Source: Flavobacterium oncorhynchi
Lineage (GTDB): Bacteria > Bacteroidota > Bacteroidia > Flavobacteriales > Flavobacteriaceae
Direction: 5' to 3'
Assembly (NCBI RefSeq): GCF_002217355.1
Contig: NZ_MUHA01000017.1
Coordinates: 1 to 64,000 of the forward strand
Length of the DNA stretch: 64,000 bases
Shown here: piece by piece, positions 61,880 through 64,000 of the stretch
Layout: every line of letters starts with the position of its first letter
Numbering within the stretch: the stretch's first letter is position 1
The notes under the pieces: model-generated
Databases searched by the model: none
Told to the model about the DNA's origin: nothing
What the model saw: only the letters and a program-made list of their open reading frames with translations
Made by a program: the position numbers and the translations under genes

Positions 61880-63811
61880 ATGGCATTATCAGGTTTATTC
61901 CGAAAAAAAACGGTACAAGATATTCTGAAGCAGGTTGCAAAGAACGAATCAGATGGTCATGATGCATTAGGAAAGCATTTGACCACAAGAGATTTAACCG
62001 CGTTTGGTATTGCAGCTATTGTAGGAGCAGGTATTTTTAGTACCATCGGAAAAGCCAGTGCAGATGGCGGCCCTGCTGTTATTTTTCTATTTTTATTTAC
62101 TGCTTTAGCTTGTAGTTTTGCGGCTTTTGCTTACGCTGAATTTGCTTCAATGGTTCCAGTTTCTGGAAGCGCTTATACGTATTCTTATGTTGCATTTGGT
62201 GAAATTATTGCTTGGATAATCGGCTGGGCGTTAATCATGGAATATGCTGTAGGAAACATAACCGTCGCCATATCGTGGAGTGATTATTTTACGGGACTTC
62301 TCCAGAGCGGAGGGATTCATTTACCGCAATGGATTCAGATGGATTATTTAACGGCTTCAAACGGCTTTAAAGATGCCGAAGCGTTAATGCGAGGTGGAAA
62401 ATCATTCGAAAATTTAAGTACCGCATTGCAGGCTGCACACACAGCTTGGACTACGGCACCAACAATAGGATCATTTCATTTTGTAACTGATATTCCGGCT
62501 TTATTTATCATTATTTTGATTACGGCGTTGGTTTATAGAGGAATGAAAGAGTCTCGTAATGCCAGTAACTTAATGGTAGTTGTAAAACTGTGTGTCGTTC
62601 TTCTAGTAATTGCAGTAGGAGCATTTTATGTAGATACAGCAAATTGGGATCCGTTTGCTCCAAATGGAGTTGGTGGTGTATTAAAAGGAGTATCAGCAGT
62701 TTTCTTTGCTTATATTGGGTTTGACGCTATTTCTACAACTGCAGAAGAATGTAAAAATCCGCAGCGTGATTTACCTCGAGGTATGATGTGGGCAATTATT
62801 ATTTGTACCATTTTATACATAGCGATTGCTTTAGTTTTAACAGGAATGGTTCGTTATAACGAATTAAACGTTGGAGATCCATTAGCATTTGTTTTTGAAA
62901 AATTAGACTTAAAATGGATGTCAGGAATTATTGCAGTAAGTGCAGTAGTGGCAATGGCGAGTGTTTTATTGGTTTTTCAAATGGGTCAGCCTCGTATCTG
63001 GATGAGTATGAGTCGTGATGGTTTATTGCCAAAGAAATTCTCTAAGGTTCATCCAAAATTCAAAACTCCGTCATTTGCCACAGTCGTAACCGGTTTTGTG
63101 GTTGCAGTTCCAGCTTTGTTTTTGAATCTGACAATGGTGACTGATTTGTGCAGTATTGGAACTTTGTTTGCCTTTGTATTAGTTTGTGCAGGAGTTTTAG
63201 TATTACAAGATAAAACAGATATTCCGAGAGGAAAATTCAAAACTCCTTATATCAATGCAAAGTTTATTTTACCATTGGCAATAATTGCAGGATTGTATTA
63301 TTCTTTTGCTTTTAATAATAAAGCAACAATGGCCTTTATTAAAAATGAAACACAAATAAACGATGCAACAACTATTATTACCTCTTTAAATAAAGGCGAA
63401 TCTGAAAAAGTATTCAATTATTTAGAAAGTATTGATGTTGATAATAAAACGGCAGAAACTTCAGATTTAGAACATTTACTAAGTCAATATCAAGATAATG
63501 ATGCAAAATATGCCGAAGTTGTAAAAGGAATGCCTATTGCAGATTCTTTAAAATACGAATCTGGCATTAGCTTATTCAAACATAAAATTCCAATGTGGAT
63601 TTTCCTTTTCGTTTTAGTTGGATTAGCCGTTTGGGCATTTAGAAAAAACCTGTCTTTAATTCCACTTTTAGGATTAATCTGCTGTCTTTATATGATGGCT
63701 GAATTAAGTGTTTGGAACTGGATTTACTTTACAATTTGGTTGCTGATAGGATTATTGATTTACTTTACTTATAGTAGAAAAAACAGTAAACTGAATGTAG
63801 CAGAAGCATAA
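61880..63811 (+). CDS. APC-family amino acid permease (CAT-like) with a soluble insert
   Basis: 643 aa inner-membrane transporter. The N-terminus has the CAT-type LGKHLTTRDLTAFGIAAIVGAGIFSTIGKA. Further landmarks are GSAYTYSYVAFGEIIAWIIGWALIMEY, FFAYIGFDAISTTAEECKNPQRDLPRG and QMGQPRIWMSMSRDGLLPKKFSKVHPKFKTP. Before the last membrane segments there is a hydrophilic stretch of about 93 residues (479-571), absent from ordinary members of 450-550 residues. Cationic or branched amino acids are possible substrates. Placed next to a secreted dipeptidyl peptidase, it may take up peptidase products. Confidence 0.92.
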   Translation: MALSGLFRKKTVQDILKQVAKNESDGHDALGKHLTTRDLTAFGIAAIVGAGIFSTIGKASADGGPAVIFLFLFTALACSFAAFAYAEFASMVPVSGSAYTYSYVAFGEIIAWIIGWALIMEYAVGNITVAISWSDYFTGLLQSGGIHLPQWIQMDYLTASNGFKDAEALMRGGKSFENLSTALQAAHTAWTTAPTIGSFHFVTDIPALFIIILITALVYRGMKESRNASNLMVVVKLCVVLLVIAVGAFYVDTANWDPFAPNGVGGVLKGVSAVFFAYIGFDAISTTAEECKNPQRDLPRGMMWAIIICTILYIAIALVLTGMVRYNELNVGDPLAFVFEKLDLKWMSGIIAVSAVVAMASVLLVFQMGQPRIWMSMSRDGLLPKKFSKVHPKFKTPSFATVVTGFVVAVPALFLNLTMVTDLCSIGTLFAFVLVCAGVLVLQDKTDIPRGKFKTPYINAKFILPLAIIAGLYYSFAFNNKATMAFIKNETQINDATTIITSLNKGESEKVFNYLESIDVDNKTAETSDLEHLLSQYQDNDAKYAEVVKGMPIADSLKYESGISLFKHKIPMWIFLFVLVGLAVWAFRKNLSLIPLLGLICCLYMMAELSVWNWIYFTIWLLIGLLIYFTYSRKNSKLNVAEA

Positions 63812-63835
63812 ATTAAAAGCTGAAAATTATAAATA

Positions 63836-63871
63836 AAAACCGTTTTGAAAAAAAATCAAAACGGTTTTTTT
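63836..63871 (+). terminator. terminator after the permease gene
   Basis: AAAACCGTTTTGA and TCAAAACGGTTTT form a 13-bp stem with a 7-nt A loop followed by Ts. Confidence 0.93.
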
Positions 63872-63959
63872 ATGGCTTTTTTATAAAAATATCCTCCTGT
63901 TTACGAAAGTTTTTTCTTAGGTTTGTTCTGTCGTAAAATTTAAATTGTTTTTATTATAA

Positions 63960-64000
63960 ATGAGTTTTTTAAAAAATATATTAGGTAGAAAAGAAGTAAA
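63960..64000 (+). CDS. possible start of a further gene, cut by the window edge
   Basis: An ATG at 63960 opens 13 codons (MSFLKNILGRKEV and on) that reach the window end without a stop. Such N-termini are common in small cytoplasmic proteins, but nothing more can be said. Confidence 0.35.
   Translation, partial: MSFLKNILGRKEV

Overview
The window is a low-GC Bacteroidota chromosome segment, almost certainly from a Flavobacterium close to F. johnsoniae. Evidence: paired SusC/SusD genes, many Bacteroidota-type lipoprotein signal peptides, promoter elements of the TTG-N19/21-TAnnTTTG type, and typical flavobacterial housekeeping neighbours (FtsK, LolA, LptG, RibBA). This assignment rests on gene content, not on a database search.

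Region 1 (about 1.9-34.8 kb) is a complete glucuronoxylan utilisation locus. It starts with a LacI-type regulator. Next comes a rightward run: GH67 alpha-glucuronidase, SDR oxidoreductase, mannonate dehydratase, GH115 alpha-glucuronidase and a GH10 xylanase lipoprotein. A second run has a GPH-type sugar symporter and two GH43 enzymes, one cytoplasmic and one lipoprotein. A third has a GntR-type regulator, xylulokinase and xylose isomerase. An FSA-type transaldolase follows. The surface apparatus comes last: SusC, SusD, an IPT/TIG surface glycan-binding lipoprotein, a GH10 xylanase split by carbohydrate-binding modules, a GH35-like enzyme and an acetylesterase. Read together, surface GH10 cuts xylan and SusC/D imports oligomers. 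GH67/GH115, the esterase and GH43 strip and shorten them in the periplasm. The symporter carries small products inward, and cytoplasmic GH43, XylA and XylB feed the pentose phosphate pathway. SDR plus UxuA process the uronic acid side chain. A 10-bp LacI-type operator (CAAyCGrTTG) recurs six times at the key promoters of this locus, so one LacI protein probably controls most of it.

Region 2 (34.9-35.3 kb) holds two identical tandem tRNA-Ser(UGA) genes on the minus strand, each with its own promoter element and terminator.

Region 3 (35.4-44.4 kb, minus strand) is housekeeping. One tightly packed seven-gene operon runs tpx-dgkA-ftsK-lolA-lptG-ribBA-thioesterase. Upstream lie a 2-Cys peroxiredoxin, a thioredoxin and a small acidic protein. 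The GTP cyclohydrolase II half of RibBA has lost all three zinc cysteines and looks catalytically dead.

Region 4 (44.5-49.8 kb, minus strand) is a five-gene operon that looks devoted to peptidoglycan turnover: a GHL10/DigH-like hydrolase, an AmpG-like permease, a TPR-like protein, a GNAT acetyltransferase and NagZ.

Region 5 (50-64 kb) carries a second, orphan SusC/SusD pair divergent from a DeoR regulator, with two copies of a perfect 14-bp palindrome between them. It also has a large FAD/iron-sulfur 2-hydroxyacid dehydrogenase, a secreted DPP-IV-type peptidase and an amino acid permease with an unusual soluble insert.

Scattered through the intergenic spaces are several families of inverted-repeat elements. 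The main one is about 100 bp long with arms TTGTCATTTCGA..., in nine copies whose two arms vary together. A 136-bp element occurs twice, and there are two copies of a GC-richer, possibly structured-RNA element. No CRISPR array, transposase, prophage or rRNA was seen.
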